Assembly (NCBI GenBank): GCA_966211765.1
Contig: CBIHOV010000025.1
Location: forward strand, 57,805 to 121,804
Reading direction: 5' to 3'
Source of the DNA: Paraflavitalea sp966211765
GTDB taxonomy: Bacteria > Bacteroidota > Bacteroidia > Chitinophagales > Chitinophagaceae
DNA: 64,000 nucleotides
Below are positions 1 to 8,649 of this stretch, piece after piece. Position 1 is the first letter of the stretch, and each line of letters opens with the position of its first letter. The notes beneath the pieces were generated by a model that searched no databases, was not told the DNA's origin, and saw nothing but the letters and a program-made list of their open reading frames with translations. A program made the translations under genes and the position numbers.

Positions 1-249
1 GGTAAAGATGTTCAGGAAACGCTCATAGTGTCCTAAATCCAGGTCGGTCTCTGCCCCATCCTCAGTCACATAGCACTCTCCGTGCTCATAGGGGTTAAGC
101 GTACCCGGATCTACATTGATGTAGGGGTCAAATTTCTGAATAGTTACCCTTAATCCTCTTGCCTGCAATAGCTTAGCTAATGATGCGGCAATAATCCCCT
201 TTCCTAATGAAGAAGTTACGCCTCCTGTAACAAAAATGTACTTGGCCAT
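1..249 (-). CDS. pyrG: CTP synthase, N-terminal part (runs off the window)
   Basis: CTP synthase makes CTP from UTP with ATP and glutamine in pyrimidine nucleotide synthesis in the cytoplasm. Only the first 83 codons are here; the gene continues past base 1. The translation begins MAKYIFVTGGVTSSLGKGI, the family's P-loop-like amidoligase signature. It continues through KFDPYINVDPGTLNPYEHGE and the GAETDLDLGHYERF motif, all highly conserved in CTP synthases. The start ATG is at 247-249 on the reverse strand and matches the usual family start. The identification is very secure. The glutaminase domain lies outside the window and cannot be judged. Confidence 0.97.
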   Translation of the reverse strand, partial: MAKYIFVTGGVTSSLGKGIIAASLAKLLQARGLRVTIQKFDPYINVDPGTLNPYEHGECYVTEDGAETDLDLGHYERFLNIFT

Positions 250-573
250 AATATATGGTTAAATCAGTTTACAATGTTAAGCGTTGAACATGGTTATAGG
301 ATCAGGTATAAAACAATAAGCCACACACACATCGCTGGTGGTCCCTGCCAAATGGATGAACAGGGTTACTTCGATGTCTGCATTATCTGGCGTACTACTT
401 TTTGCTTGATTATTGTACCAGTCCGGTTATGACCAGCGGAAAACCACGTTAGGGGAATACTATTTCCTGAAGGTCATGCAAAGATACAGCAATTTTCCGG
501 CTGATAAAAATCACAAAATAGTAATGTGGAAAAACTGGGAAATTGGGATCAGGGTGCCGGGGATGGAGTGCTG
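250..573. other. Intergenic region upstream of pyrG
   Basis: This 324-bp stretch lies between the pyrG start and a small reverse-strand ORF. It presumably carries the pyrG promoter. I see no clear match to the Bacteroidota -33/-7 elements, no strong hairpin and no convincing ORF. A forward reading frame across 413-865 lacks any recognisable domain and is treated as spurious. Confidence 0.4.
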
Positions 574-762
574 TTATTTTAGTCGGATAAGCGTAAAATT
601 ATTGTTCCATTGCCAGGTAGTCTGGACGGGCTGCTTTTTTTCAGCAGTAACAGTTGTTTGGGGCGCTGGCGCCTGCGGCCTGCCGGTTTTTGCCGAATGC
701 AAAAAACCTATTGCCACGATTTCCACCAGTAAGACGAGTAAAGTAAACCTCTCACTTTTCAT
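574..762 (-). CDS. Small membrane-anchored hypothetical protein
   Basis: This 62-residue protein has one hydrophobic N-terminal segment (about residues 5-23, FTLLVLLVEIVAIGFLH) followed by a polar tail rich in Pro, Gln and Thr. The layout suggests an inner-membrane anchor or uncleaved signal with a short periplasmic tail. I do not recognise a family. It begins with ATG, runs the same way as pyrG, and ends 325 bp before the pyrG start. A competing forward-strand frame covers the same bases. The reverse frame is preferred because it starts with a well-formed N-terminal membrane segment. It could still be a chance ORF. Confidence 0.45.
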   Translation of the reverse strand: MKSERFTLLVLLVEIVAIGFLHSAKTGRPQAPAPQTTVTAEKKQPVQTTWQWNNNFTLIRLK

Positions 763-1128
763 AGTAAAATTGGATCAGGGAATTAAAGTAATTCTTAAAC
801 GAAGGAAGGCAATTTTTATTTCATATGCAAGTCTGGAGGCGGGTTTTATTGACGTATTCGTATGAATACGCAGCTGGCTACGACATTTTTACGAATAACA
901 AATGGCTGTTATGGGTCGTATTTGCGCGATAATATAGATATCATTCCGGCTCATTATATTTAATGCTTTGAGGAAGCGCAAAGAGGGTTTTTCAATAAGT
1001 TTTCTGTACTTTAGTTGCAAATAGCCCCCAGCTATTCCTGTTGATTGATTCCCCATAAAAATATTGTTCAAAATCATAGCCTGTGAATGAGCCCACTACT
1101 CATTTCATTAACTGCTTAATCTTTTCGC
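763..1128. other. Intergenic region, no gene seen
   Basis: This 366-bp region lies between two divergent genes, so it should hold promoters for both. It is AT-rich near 880-1000. A 62-codon reverse frame across 889-1077 has no recognisable domain or convincing start and is not called. No strong terminator, repeat or RNA gene was seen. Confidence 0.35.
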
Positions 1129-2205
1129 ATGAACAGGCGTATATTTCTCCTTATTGGGTGTTTGCTGACCTACGCAGGCAGCTTTTCCCAGGCTAAAGTT
1201 TCAACAGCTCTCTCCCCTTCCAATAAAAGCAGGTATAAGGTTATTTACCCTGTTGCAGTTAACAACGATCACCCTTCCTTACTTCCTTTTTCGGGTATTG
1301 AGATCAGGGATATCCGTCCGGATACTACCAAACTGGGTTTCTACCGTTCTACCAAAGACCGGCATTCCTACAAATACCGATTTGCTGGTAATACGGGTGA
1401 TGAGCTCACTACTTTTCTAAGAGATCATTTTCAGCAAAGCCTTACACCGGGCTCCGGTAATCACCTGGTGATCTATATAAAGAAGTTGTGGTTGTCGGAA
1501 TTTGACTCCACCGAACTGAATTTGCACAATACACATGTACGTAATGCCTGGCTGTATCTGAAGACGGAAATATACCTGCGTTCAAAAGATGCTTACTTTC
1601 CTATTTATCGCTTTGACTCGGTAGTCTATGCCCGGAAAAATAACAGCTATACATCGGGAGGGTTTATCAGTTCTATCCTCCTGAATTCGCTGCAGGTACT
1701 TGAACGGACCAATTTTGACAAAGTAATGCAGAAAAGAAGTCTGGACCTGGCAGCTGTAGATGCATTCAATAATCTTACTGTTGCCACACCTGCCTTCCCT
1801 AAGCCTACCAAAGGAGTATACGTATCTTACGATGAATTCAAAAGCGGGCGCCCTTCCTGTACAGATTTTGAAGTAAGGTTTGAATCACTCGCTGATATTA
1901 TATATGTAAAGGAGGCGGATGGTGACATTTACCCCAAAAGAAATGTATGGGGTTTCAGTGATGGCGAAACTGTTTTTATACGGATGGGGTCTAACTTCTT
2001 TCCTTTGTATAATCAGGAAAAGACCTGGGAATTCTATGGCACAGCTGCGATGGAGTTCAGGGCGCCCCGCATGCCGGTACTGCCGGGTGCAGGATTACCG
2101 CTGATGATCGCATCTGCCGGAGTTGCCGAATTTTCTCAGTATGAAAAACGACTGGTGAACTTAAGGGCTTTCCAGGTGGATATTGAAAATGGGAAGTTCT
2201 ATTAA
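1129..2205 (+). CDS. Secreted hypothetical protein
   Basis: This 358-residue protein starts with a signal peptide (MNRRIFLLIGCLLTYAGSFSQA), probably cut after the FSQA region, so it is exported to the periplasm or outer membrane. The mature part is a mixed, aromatic-rich sequence without membrane helices or catalytic motifs that I recognise. Regions such as IRPDTTKLGFYR and a hydrophobic segment near the C-terminus (MPVLPGAGLPLMIASAGVAE) do not identify a family. It is transcribed alone. Its stop codon overlaps that of the convergent proC gene inside the shared tetranucleotide TTAA at 2202-2205. Function unknown. Confidence 0.8.
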   Translation: MNRRIFLLIGCLLTYAGSFSQAKVSTALSPSNKSRYKVIYPVAVNNDHPSLLPFSGIEIRDIRPDTTKLGFYRSTKDRHSYKYRFAGNTGDELTTFLRDHFQQSLTPGSGNHLVIYIKKLWLSEFDSTELNLHNTHVRNAWLYLKTEIYLRSKDAYFPIYRFDSVVYARKNNSYTSGGFISSILLNSLQVLERTNFDKVMQKRSLDLAAVDAFNNLTVATPAFPKPTKGVYVSYDEFKSGRPSCTDFEVRFESLADIIYVKEADGDIYPKRNVWGFSDGETVFIRMGSNFFPLYNQEKTWEFYGTAAMEFRAPRMPVLPGAGLPLMIASAGVAEFSQYEKRLVNLRAFQVDIENGKFY

Positions 2206-2999
2206 TCTTTGGCTATTTTATCGTAGCTGGCCACAATGCCTTTGATAAGAGATGAACTGAAGCCCTGGTGTTCCATTTCATTGAGGCCGGCGATGGTGCA
2301 TCCCTTGGGAGTAGTCACTTTATCAATTTCCTGCTCGGGGTGTGTTCCCTTTTTCAGCAATAATTCTGCCGCGCCTTTTACGGTCTGTGCAGCAATGAGT
2401 GTTGCAGTGGCTGCATCAAAACCAATCTCAATACCTCCCTGTATATTGGCCCTGATGTAGCGCATGGCGTAGGCCGTGCCACAGGCGCCTAATACGGTAG
2501 CAGCATCCATCAGTTTTTCATCTATCCACACTACCCTGCCGAGCTGGTTGAAAAGATCTTCTGTATAGGTTACCTGTTCTTTGCTCACTTCATGAGCGGC
2601 CAGGCAGGTCATGCTTTCCTGGATGGCAATAGCTGTATTGGGCATGGCCCTGATGACCGGTATTTTTTTGCTTGCTGCTTTCAACAGCTGTTCAATGGTA
2701 ATGCCTGTTACTACAGAGATCAATACGTGCTTTGCCGGATCGAGAACATCTTTCAGTTTGCCCAGCACATCATTGACCTGGAAGGGTTTGACGGCCAGGA
2801 TAACAAGATTGGCAAAACGTACGGCTTCCGTATTGTCATCACCCACCAATACACCTTTCTGCTCGAGTGCGTGCAAGGTTTTGATGTTGCGTTTGGTAAT
2901 GAGGATATGCTCAGGCTTTGAAAAGCCGCTGTTGATCAATCCTTCTGCGATAGCGGTGCCAAGGTTTCCGCCGCCTATGATGGCAATCTTATTGTTCAT
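2202..2999 (-). CDS. proC: Pyrroline-5-carboxylate reductase
   Basis: The enzyme reduces 1-pyrroline-5-carboxylate to L-proline with NAD(P)H, the last step of proline synthesis. The 265-residue product opens with the Rossmann motif IAIIGGGNLGTAIAEGL. It contains the RAMPNTAIAIQESMTCL region typical of ProC and a C-terminal dimerisation part with TTPKGCTIAGLNEME. The start at 2999 (MNNKIAI) is preferred over the upstream ATG at 3020 because it puts the nucleotide-binding strand at the N-terminus as in the family. The upstream start would overlap the hldD stop. The gene runs directly downstream of hldD (17 bp gap), so co-transcription is likely although the pathways differ. Confidence 0.95.
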   Translation of the reverse strand: MNNKIAIIGGGNLGTAIAEGLINSGFSKPEHILITKRNIKTLHALEQKGVLVGDDNTEAVRFANLVILAVKPFQVNDVLGKLKDVLDPAKHVLISVVTGITIEQLLKAASKKIPVIRAMPNTAIAIQESMTCLAAHEVSKEQVTYTEDLFNQLGRVVWIDEKLMDAATVLGACGTAYAMRYIRANIQGGIEIGFDAATATLIAAQTVKGAAELLLKKGTHPEQEIDKVTTPKGCTIAGLNEMEHQGFSSSLIKGIVASYDKIAKD

Positions 3000-3016
3000 G
3001 GGAAAAGAGTTTGGAA

Positions 3017-4018
3017 TCAATAGTACTTACCAACTGCCAGGTAATTGCGCACATAATCATCCACTCCGGCTTCCAGGGAATAGAAAGATTTTTTGTACCC
3101 TGCGTTGATGAGTTTCTGCATATTGGCTTCGGTAAAATACTGGTATTTATCGCGAATGTCTTCGGGCATGTCGATGTACTGGATATTGGGCTCCTTGTCA
3201 AGACCAGCATAAGTAGACTTTACAAGATCGTCAAAGCTTCTGGCCTTACCGGTGCCTAAGTTATACAGCCCATTGGCCACCTTTGTTTGATCTCTCACAA
3301 TGTATTGTTCCATGAGCCAGTAACAAACATTGAGCACATCTTTTACATATACAAAATCACGTAACTGCTGGCCGTCTTTGAAGTCGGGCCGGTGCGATTT
3401 GAACAGTTTAACAAGCCCATCTTTACGGATCTGGTTAAAGGAATGCCATATCACACTGGCCATGCGGCTTTTGTGGTATTCATTGGGGCCATATACATTG
3501 AAGAATTTCAAGCCTGCCCAAAAAGGAGGCTGTGTAGGCTGCTGCAAGGCCCATTTATCAAATTCATTCTTCGATACACCATAGGGATTCAAAGGCTTCA
3601 GCTGATAAGGAACTTCATGATCATCATTGTAGCCCAATTCGCCGGCGCCATAGGGAGCAGCTGATGATGCATATACCAGGGGCACCTGGCGCAGCACGCA
3701 ATAGTCCCATACCTTTTGTGAATACTCTACATTGAGTTTTTGGTGTACAGCATAATCAAACTCAGTGGTATCTGTGCGGGCACCTATATGGAAAATAAAA
3801 TCAACGGGTGAGGTCTGTATACCAAGCCATTCAAAAAAATGATCACGCTCTACTTTCTCTTTATACAATTTGCCTTCGAGGTTAGGCACTTTGTCGATAC
3901 GGCTGAATTCATCTACCAGGATCAGGTTATTGAATCCATGTGTGTTTAGAAAGCCTGCGAGGCAACTGCCTATAAATCCCGCTGCACCAGTTACTACTAT
4001 TATGGAATCTTTGTTCAT
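3017..4018 (-). CDS. hldD: ADP-glyceromanno-heptose 6-epimerase
   Basis: HldD (RfaD) converts ADP-D-glycero-beta-D-manno-heptose to the L-glycero form used in the LPS inner core. The 333-residue protein is a short-chain dehydrogenase/epimerase: the NADP-binding motif VTGAAGFIGS is near residue 10, and the catalytic YGVSK (Tyr-x3-Lys) lies near residue 140. FFNVYGPNEYHK and a long insertion with HRPDFKDGQQLRDFVYVKDV are characteristic of HldD. The start at 4018 (MNKDSIIV) is preferred over an ATG 18 bases upstream. It lies between purL and proC on the same strand. A 42-bp perfect palindrome sits 15 bases upstream of the start. Related sugar epimerases are less likely given the HldD-specific region. 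Confidence 0.93.
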   Translation of the reverse strand: MNKDSIIVVTGAAGFIGSCLAGFLNTHGFNNLILVDEFSRIDKVPNLEGKLYKEKVERDHFFEWLGIQTSPVDFIFHIGARTDTTEFDYAVHQKLNVEYSQKVWDYCVLRQVPLVYASSAAPYGAGELGYNDDHEVPYQLKPLNPYGVSKNEFDKWALQQPTQPPFWAGLKFFNVYGPNEYHKSRMASVIWHSFNQIRKDGLVKLFKSHRPDFKDGQQLRDFVYVKDVLNVCYWLMEQYIVRDQTKVANGLYNLGTGKARSFDDLVKSTYAGLDKEPNIQYIDMPEDIRDKYQYFTEANMQKLINAGYKKSFYSLEAGVDDYVRNYLAVGKYY

Positions 4019-4032
4019 TGGTTGGCTTTTAC

Positions 4033-4074
4033 GCAATGATCAATAATTATTAATTAATAATTATTGATCATTGC
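4033..4074. repeat. 42-bp perfect palindrome between purL and hldD
   Basis: The left half starts GCAATGATCAATAATTATTA and the right half is its exact reverse complement, with no spacer. The centre is TTAATTAA. It lies 15 bases upstream of the hldD start and 43 bases downstream of the purL stop. A 21-bp uninterrupted stem could act as a bidirectional terminator without a U-tract, an operator for a dimeric regulator, or a cruciform site. The sequence does not decide between these. Confidence 0.85.
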
Positions 4075-4117
4075 CTTTACTAACGACTATTTGCTGCGTA
4101 CGCCTAATTTCAAGTGC

Positions 4118-6352
4118 TTACAAAGCACTTAAAGCCTGTTCGGAAGCTGTGCCTGCCAGCAGGTTTTCGATGGCGGTATCATATTTTTCTTTCCAGGTAA
4201 TGATATTACCCCAGTTCATACCATCAATTTCGATAGCACCATTGGTAACAAAACCAAGTTCCTCAAAAGGATGATCGGCCAGGAGTTTACGGAAAGCAGC
4301 TACTTTAGCGGGTTTCACGCTCACCACTACCCTGCTTTGTGCTTCACCAAACCAATAACCATCTTTACGGATATCGCTATCAGAAGCCACTACATCCACA
4401 CCGAGGTTTCCATGGAAACCTGATTCGAGCAAGGTGATAAACAAGCCGCCTTCACTCACATCATGGGCTGATTCGATGGCGCCAGCCTTGATAAGCGCTG
4501 CCACTTTTTGTTGCAACGCAAACTCTTCTTCCAGGTCGAAGTAGGGAGCAGGGCTGTGCTCTACGCCTTTTATTTTGTGCAGGTATTCAGAGGAATTGAT
4601 ATCACCCCGGGCCTTGCCCACCAGGAATATCACATCGCCTTCTGCTTTGAAATACATGGTCATTTTGTCGTTGACACTGTCGAGCAATCCCACCATACCA
4701 ATGGTAGGTGTAGGATATACAGCGCCATCGGGATTTTGGTTGTAGAAGCTAACGTTGCCTCCTGTAACAGGGGTATCGAATTTGGTGCAAGCCTCGCCCA
4801 TGCCCTTAATAGCATGAACAAACTGGTAATAGATTTCAGGATCGTAGGGATTACCAAAGTTGAGGCAGTTGGTAACGCCCAGGGGCTGACCACCGCTGCA
4901 AACAATATTCCGGGCAGCTTCGGCCACGGCTATCATAGCGCCTTTATAAGGATCGGCGAATACATAGCGACTGTTGCAATCGGTAGTTAAAGCGAGTCCT
5001 TTGCCGGTAGGCTTACCGATCACAATGGCTGCATCACTGGGCTGGTTGGTGGAAGCATTGCCTGCACCTACCATGCTGTCGTATTGTACATACACCCAAC
5101 GCTTGGAAGCAATATTGGGAATGGAAACGAGTTCTTCTGCTACGGCTTTGAGATCATCGGGAACACTGATGGTAGCTGGATCGAATGCCTTGATCTTTTC
5201 CATGTAGGCGGGTTCTTTGTATTCCCTTGTATACTGGGGAGCACCGCCGCCCAACACCAGCTCTTCGGCAGGCAATTCGGCTTCGAGCACGCCATGCATA
5301 TAAAACTTAAGGAGGCCATCGCCGGTTACTTCACCGATGTTGGAGCAAGGGAGGTCCCACTTTTCAAATACTTTCTTAACAGCTTCTTCCTTTCCTTTCT
5401 CTACTACCATGAGCATGCGTTCCTGGCTTTCGCTGAGGAGCAACTCCCATGTTTTCATGTTGGCCTGACGGGTAGGTACTTTATCGAGATCGATGCGCAT
5501 TCCTACACCACCTTTGGCACTCATTTCGGCGGTAGAGCAAATGATACCGGCAGCACCCATATCCTGCATACCTACTACGGCGCCGGTTTGAATAACTTCG
5601 AGGCAGGCTTCGAGGAGTTTCTTTTCCTGGAAAGGATCACCCACCTGAACGGCCGGGAGTTCCTGTGTACTTTCGGCGGTTATATCAGCCGATGCAAAAG
5701 AAGCACCGCCGATACCATCCTTACCAGTAGCTGAACCTACAAAGAATACGGGATTGCCGATACCTTCTGCAGTAGCAGAAACAGTCTCGCCATTTTTTAC
5801 AATCCCTACGCTCATGGCATTTACGAGGGGGTTGGTGTGGTAACGGCCTTCAAAGTAGATCTCTCCACCCACGGTAGGTACGCCAAAGCAGTTGCCATAG
5901 TGGCCAATGCCGTGTACCACCCCTGAAAGCAGGTGTTGGGTTTTGGCATCTTTGAGGTTGCCAAAACGGAGTGAGTTGAGGGAAGCCACAGGGCGGGCAC
6001 CCATGGTAAAAATATCGCGGTGAATACCCCCTACCCCGGTAGCGGCACCCTGAAAGGGCTCGATGGCGGAGGGGTGATTGTGTGATTCTATTTTAAATAC
6101 TACGCCGAAGCCATCGCCAATGTCCATCAGACCGGCATTTTCTTCACCGGCTTTTACCAGCATTTTTTTGCCTTCACGGGGCAGTGTTTTTAACCATTTA
6201 ATAGAGTTCTTATAACTACAATGTTCGCTCCACATGCCACTGAAAGCACAGAGTTCGTTGAAGTTAGGAGTGCGGCCAAGTTTTTGTTTAATGAGCTCAA
6301 ATTCGTCGGAAGTGAGGCGTAATTGCTGCGCCGTTTTAACTGTTATTTCCAT
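4118..6352 (-). CDS. purL: Phosphoribosylformylglycinamidine synthase II (small PurL)
   Basis: PurL amidates formylglycinamide ribonucleotide to FGAM with ATP in step four of purine synthesis. At 744 residues this is the small-type PurL, which needs separate PurQ (glutaminase) and PurS subunits; neither is in this window. Diagnostic segments are MWSEHCSYKNS, ESHNHPSAIEPFQGAATGVGG (metal and ATP site), VVGMQDMGAAGI, and TGGNVSFYNQ in the second half, followed by SAHDVSEGGL. The start at 6352 (MEITVKTAQQLRLTSDEFELI) matches the family. It is the first gene of a co-directional run with hldD and proC. Identification is secure. Confidence 0.97.
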   Translation of the reverse strand: MEITVKTAQQLRLTSDEFELIKQKLGRTPNFNELCAFSGMWSEHCSYKNSIKWLKTLPREGKKMLVKAGEENAGLMDIGDGFGVVFKIESHNHPSAIEPFQGAATGVGGIHRDIFTMGARPVASLNSLRFGNLKDAKTQHLLSGVVHGIGHYGNCFGVPTVGGEIYFEGRYHTNPLVNAMSVGIVKNGETVSATAEGIGNPVFFVGSATGKDGIGGASFASADITAESTQELPAVQVGDPFQEKKLLEACLEVIQTGAVVGMQDMGAAGIICSTAEMSAKGGVGMRIDLDKVPTRQANMKTWELLLSESQERMLMVVEKGKEEAVKKVFEKWDLPCSNIGEVTGDGLLKFYMHGVLEAELPAEELVLGGGAPQYTREYKEPAYMEKIKAFDPATISVPDDLKAVAEELVSIPNIASKRWVYVQYDSMVGAGNASTNQPSDAAIVIGKPTGKGLALTTDCNSRYVFADPYKGAMIAVAEAARNIVCSGGQPLGVTNCLNFGNPYDPEIYYQFVHAIKGMGEACTKFDTPVTGGNVSFYNQNPDGAVYPTPTIGMVGLLDSVNDKMTMYFKAEGDVIFLVGKARGDINSSEYLHKIKGVEHSPAPYFDLEEEFALQQKVAALIKAGAIESAHDVSEGGLFITLLESGFHGNLGVDVVASDSDIRKDGYWFGEAQSRVVVSVKPAKVAAFRKLLADHPFEELGFVTNGAIEIDGMNWGNIITWKEKYDTAIENLLAGTASEQALSAL

Positions 6353-6535
6353 GGTGCCGCAAAAGTACTATTGATTTCGGATTCAGCATTTAGGTTTTGG
6401 GATTCTTTTGGGGAAGTTGACAGATTAGGGGGTACAAAAGGCTGATTGACAAGCCGGCTAGTTCGTTCCACACATTTTTTTCAGGGCGGGGGATGGCAGG
6501 AAAGGGGTACATTTATTGTCGTTTTATTCTTTTCT

Positions 6536-7444
6536 ATGACTATTGCATTTGTACATCGTAATAAGGCATTTCTTCCTGAAATTGAGGCGTATACACGTTT
6601 CTTTTCGGGGCTGGGGGTGGAATGCATCGCCATCACAAAAGAGGAGACAGACCGGTTAAGGCCGGAGGTAGAATGGCGGATGATGGGTTTTGACGGATCG
6701 AAGCCCAGAGCAAGTGTTGTCAGGATCCATGAGTATGCTTCGGCATCGCTTCCACCGGGACGGTATTTTAAAAATCTGCGTAAATCGCTGTTTAATGCAC
6801 AGCCGGAATTCCGGCTTTTCCTGAATGAATATGTAAAAAAGTCGTTCAACTTCCGGGATAAAGTGCCTTTTGGCTACCGGGATATGGGCATCCCGCCAGA
6901 ATGGTTGTTTCCCCCTACCCGACCGGTGACGAAAATCTATGATTTTGTGTATGCGGGCAGCCTGGACAGAGCACGCAATCCGGAGCGCTTATTAAACCAA
7001 TTCAGCACAGGGGCATTAAAGGACAGAAGCCTGTTACTCATCAGCCAGCATTATGAAGCATTGAGGACGCAGTATGCGATGCATGAGAATATAATATTCA
7101 AAGGGCCCTTTGAGCACCGGGAAATCCGGCATTATTTAAACCAGGCCCGGTTTGGGATTAATTATATGGTTGATCAGGAACCCTTCAATCAACAAACTTC
7201 CACCAAGTTCCTGGAATACCTGGCCTGTGGCCTTCCGGTGGTATCTACGGATTATCAATGGGTACGGGACTTTCAGCGGCAGCATGGAGGGGAGTATTTT
7301 TTTGTATCGCCCCAGCTGGAAGGAATGGAATGGGAAAGGATTTGCCAGTTCAACTATTCCCATCCTGATATGCGGATTTGGACATGGGAGCGTCAGATAC
7401 GGGCTTCTGGGGTGTTGGAATTCCTGAAAATGGAGAAAACTTAA
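6536..7444 (+). CDS. Glycosyltransferase, GT4-like (GT-B fold)
   Basis: This 302-residue protein looks like a family 1/4 (GT-B) glycosyltransferase that moves a sugar from a nucleotide donor to an unknown acceptor. The C-terminal half is the recognisable part: FVYAGSLDRARNPERLL, then NIIFKGPFEHREIRHYLNQA, and the donor-site region STKFLEYLACGLPVVSTDY, equivalent to the E-x7-E region. The N-terminal domain is short and divergent. The ATG at 6536 (MTIAFVHRNK) is preferred over a longer frame from 6446, whose first 30 residues look untranslated. Its stop overlaps that of the convergent glycosyltransferase in TTAA at 7441-7444. Possible role in capsule, LPS or glycan assembly. Confidence 0.75.
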   Translation: MTIAFVHRNKAFLPEIEAYTRFFSGLGVECIAITKEETDRLRPEVEWRMMGFDGSKPRASVVRIHEYASASLPPGRYFKNLRKSLFNAQPEFRLFLNEYVKKSFNFRDKVPFGYRDMGIPPEWLFPPTRPVTKIYDFVYAGSLDRARNPERLLNQFSTGALKDRSLLLISQHYEALRTQYAMHENIIFKGPFEHREIRHYLNQARFGINYMVDQEPFNQQTSTKFLEYLACGLPVVSTDYQWVRDFQRQHGGEYFFVSPQLEGMEWERICQFNYSHPDMRIWTWERQIRASGVLEFLKMEKT

Positions 7445-8586
7445 TCGGGCAGGTCCTGCTGGAGGGTATCTGTGTATTCGTCGATGATGACATCGATGCT
7501 GAATTTACGGATAACGAGGGATCGGCCGTTTTTCCCCATGCGTGCGCGTTCTTCGGGTGAGAGGTTGATCATTTTCTCCATTTTATCGGCCAGGTCAAAA
7601 GGGTCGTGCCGGTTACAGATATAGCCGGTAGAATTATTCAGCACTACTTCTTTACATCCGCGGTTCATGGAGGTAATAACGGGTAATTCCATAGCAGCCG
7701 CCTCCATCAGGCAACGGGGAATGCCTTCATTGTAAAAGGAAGGGAATACAAAACAATCGGCCCTGGAGAGAAAGGGGCGCACATCTTTGGCAAAACCGCC
7801 ATAATGGATCAATCCTTCCTTTTCCCAGCGGGCCAATTCTTCGTGGCTGATGGAATCGGGGTGATGGTTCTCAAAAAAGCCTATCAATTCAAAGCGTACA
7901 TCGTAATTTTTCTTCTTCAGGATACGTGCCGCATCAGCATACAGGCCAATGCCTTTGCTTCTCAGCAAACGGGTACTCATCAGGAAGGTGAAGGTTTGTC
8001 CGGTGCTGCGGGTTGTTTTGAAGGGGACAAAAAAGCTGGTGTTAATTCCTTCGCCCGGTAACACTTTCACTTTTTCAATGTTCACTATTTTCTCATCAAT
8101 GAATACGCGGGCATCCTCATTGTTGAGGAACCATACTTCACGCGCTTTGCGTAAGGACTTTTTGTACAGCAGGCGCACTACCTGGTAGAGCCAGTTTGTT
8201 TTTGCAAAGGCGTAACCCAGTCCGGTAATAACAGCCACAGAAGGGATACCATTGGCAGCTGCAGCCAATGAACCGTAAATATTGGGTTTGGCCACGTAAT
8301 GAAAGATGAAATCGGGCCGGTGGCGCCGGTATAGTTTCTTCAACTGCCAGTAAAATGACAGGTCGTGAAAGGGGTTTTTTGTTTTGTTGTCGAAGTTCAG
8401 GGGAATAAAGCGGCAGCCGTTTTGGCGGAGCAGCGAGGAATAGTCATCGTCAGGCGCCATCACGATCACCTGATAACCCTGTGCAATGAGGTTATTGATG
8501 ACGTCCAGCCGGAAATTATAGACCGACCAGGCACTGTTGGATACGAAGGCGATGCAACTTTTATGTGACGCTGCGATTCCGGACAT
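7441..8586 (-). CDS. Glycosyltransferase family 4 (PglA/WbpX-like)
   Basis: This 381-residue GT-B enzyme probably adds a sugar to a lipid-linked glycan. The N-terminus has SCIAFVSNSAWSVYNFRLDV with NNLIAQGYQVIVMAPDDDY, typical of PglA-type transferases. The middle shows the PNIYGSLAAAANGIPSVAVITG stretch, and the C-terminal donor domain has VFPSFYNEGIPRCLMEAAAME followed by LPVITS, which holds the E-x7-E motif. The start is taken at 8586 (MSGIAASHKSC). An upstream ATG at 8631 would run into the divergent membrane-protein gene. The exact donor and acceptor cannot be told from sequence. Neighbouring genes suggest surface-polysaccharide work. Confidence 0.85.
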   Translation of the reverse strand: MSGIAASHKSCIAFVSNSAWSVYNFRLDVINNLIAQGYQVIVMAPDDDYSSLLRQNGCRFIPLNFDNKTKNPFHDLSFYWQLKKLYRRHRPDFIFHYVAKPNIYGSLAAAANGIPSVAVITGLGYAFAKTNWLYQVVRLLYKKSLRKAREVWFLNNEDARVFIDEKIVNIEKVKVLPGEGINTSFFVPFKTTRSTGQTFTFLMSTRLLRSKGIGLYADAARILKKKNYDVRFELIGFFENHHPDSISHEELARWEKEGLIHYGGFAKDVRPFLSRADCFVFPSFYNEGIPRCLMEAAAMELPVITSMNRGCKEVVLNNSTGYICNRHDPFDLADKMEKMINLSPEERARMGKNGRSLVIRKFSIDVIIDEYTDTLQQDLPD

Positions 8587-8649
8587 TGGCAAATATTGTA
8601 TCAAATGTATAGATTTGATTGCAAATGCCATAAACAGGAAATTTTGCCC

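Noticed and set aside
413..865. 150-codon forward ORF
   Set aside because: No domain and odd composition; the reverse small membrane ORF explains the region better.
5084..5734. 216-codon forward ORF antisense to purL
   Set aside because: Shadow of purL; no domain or start context.
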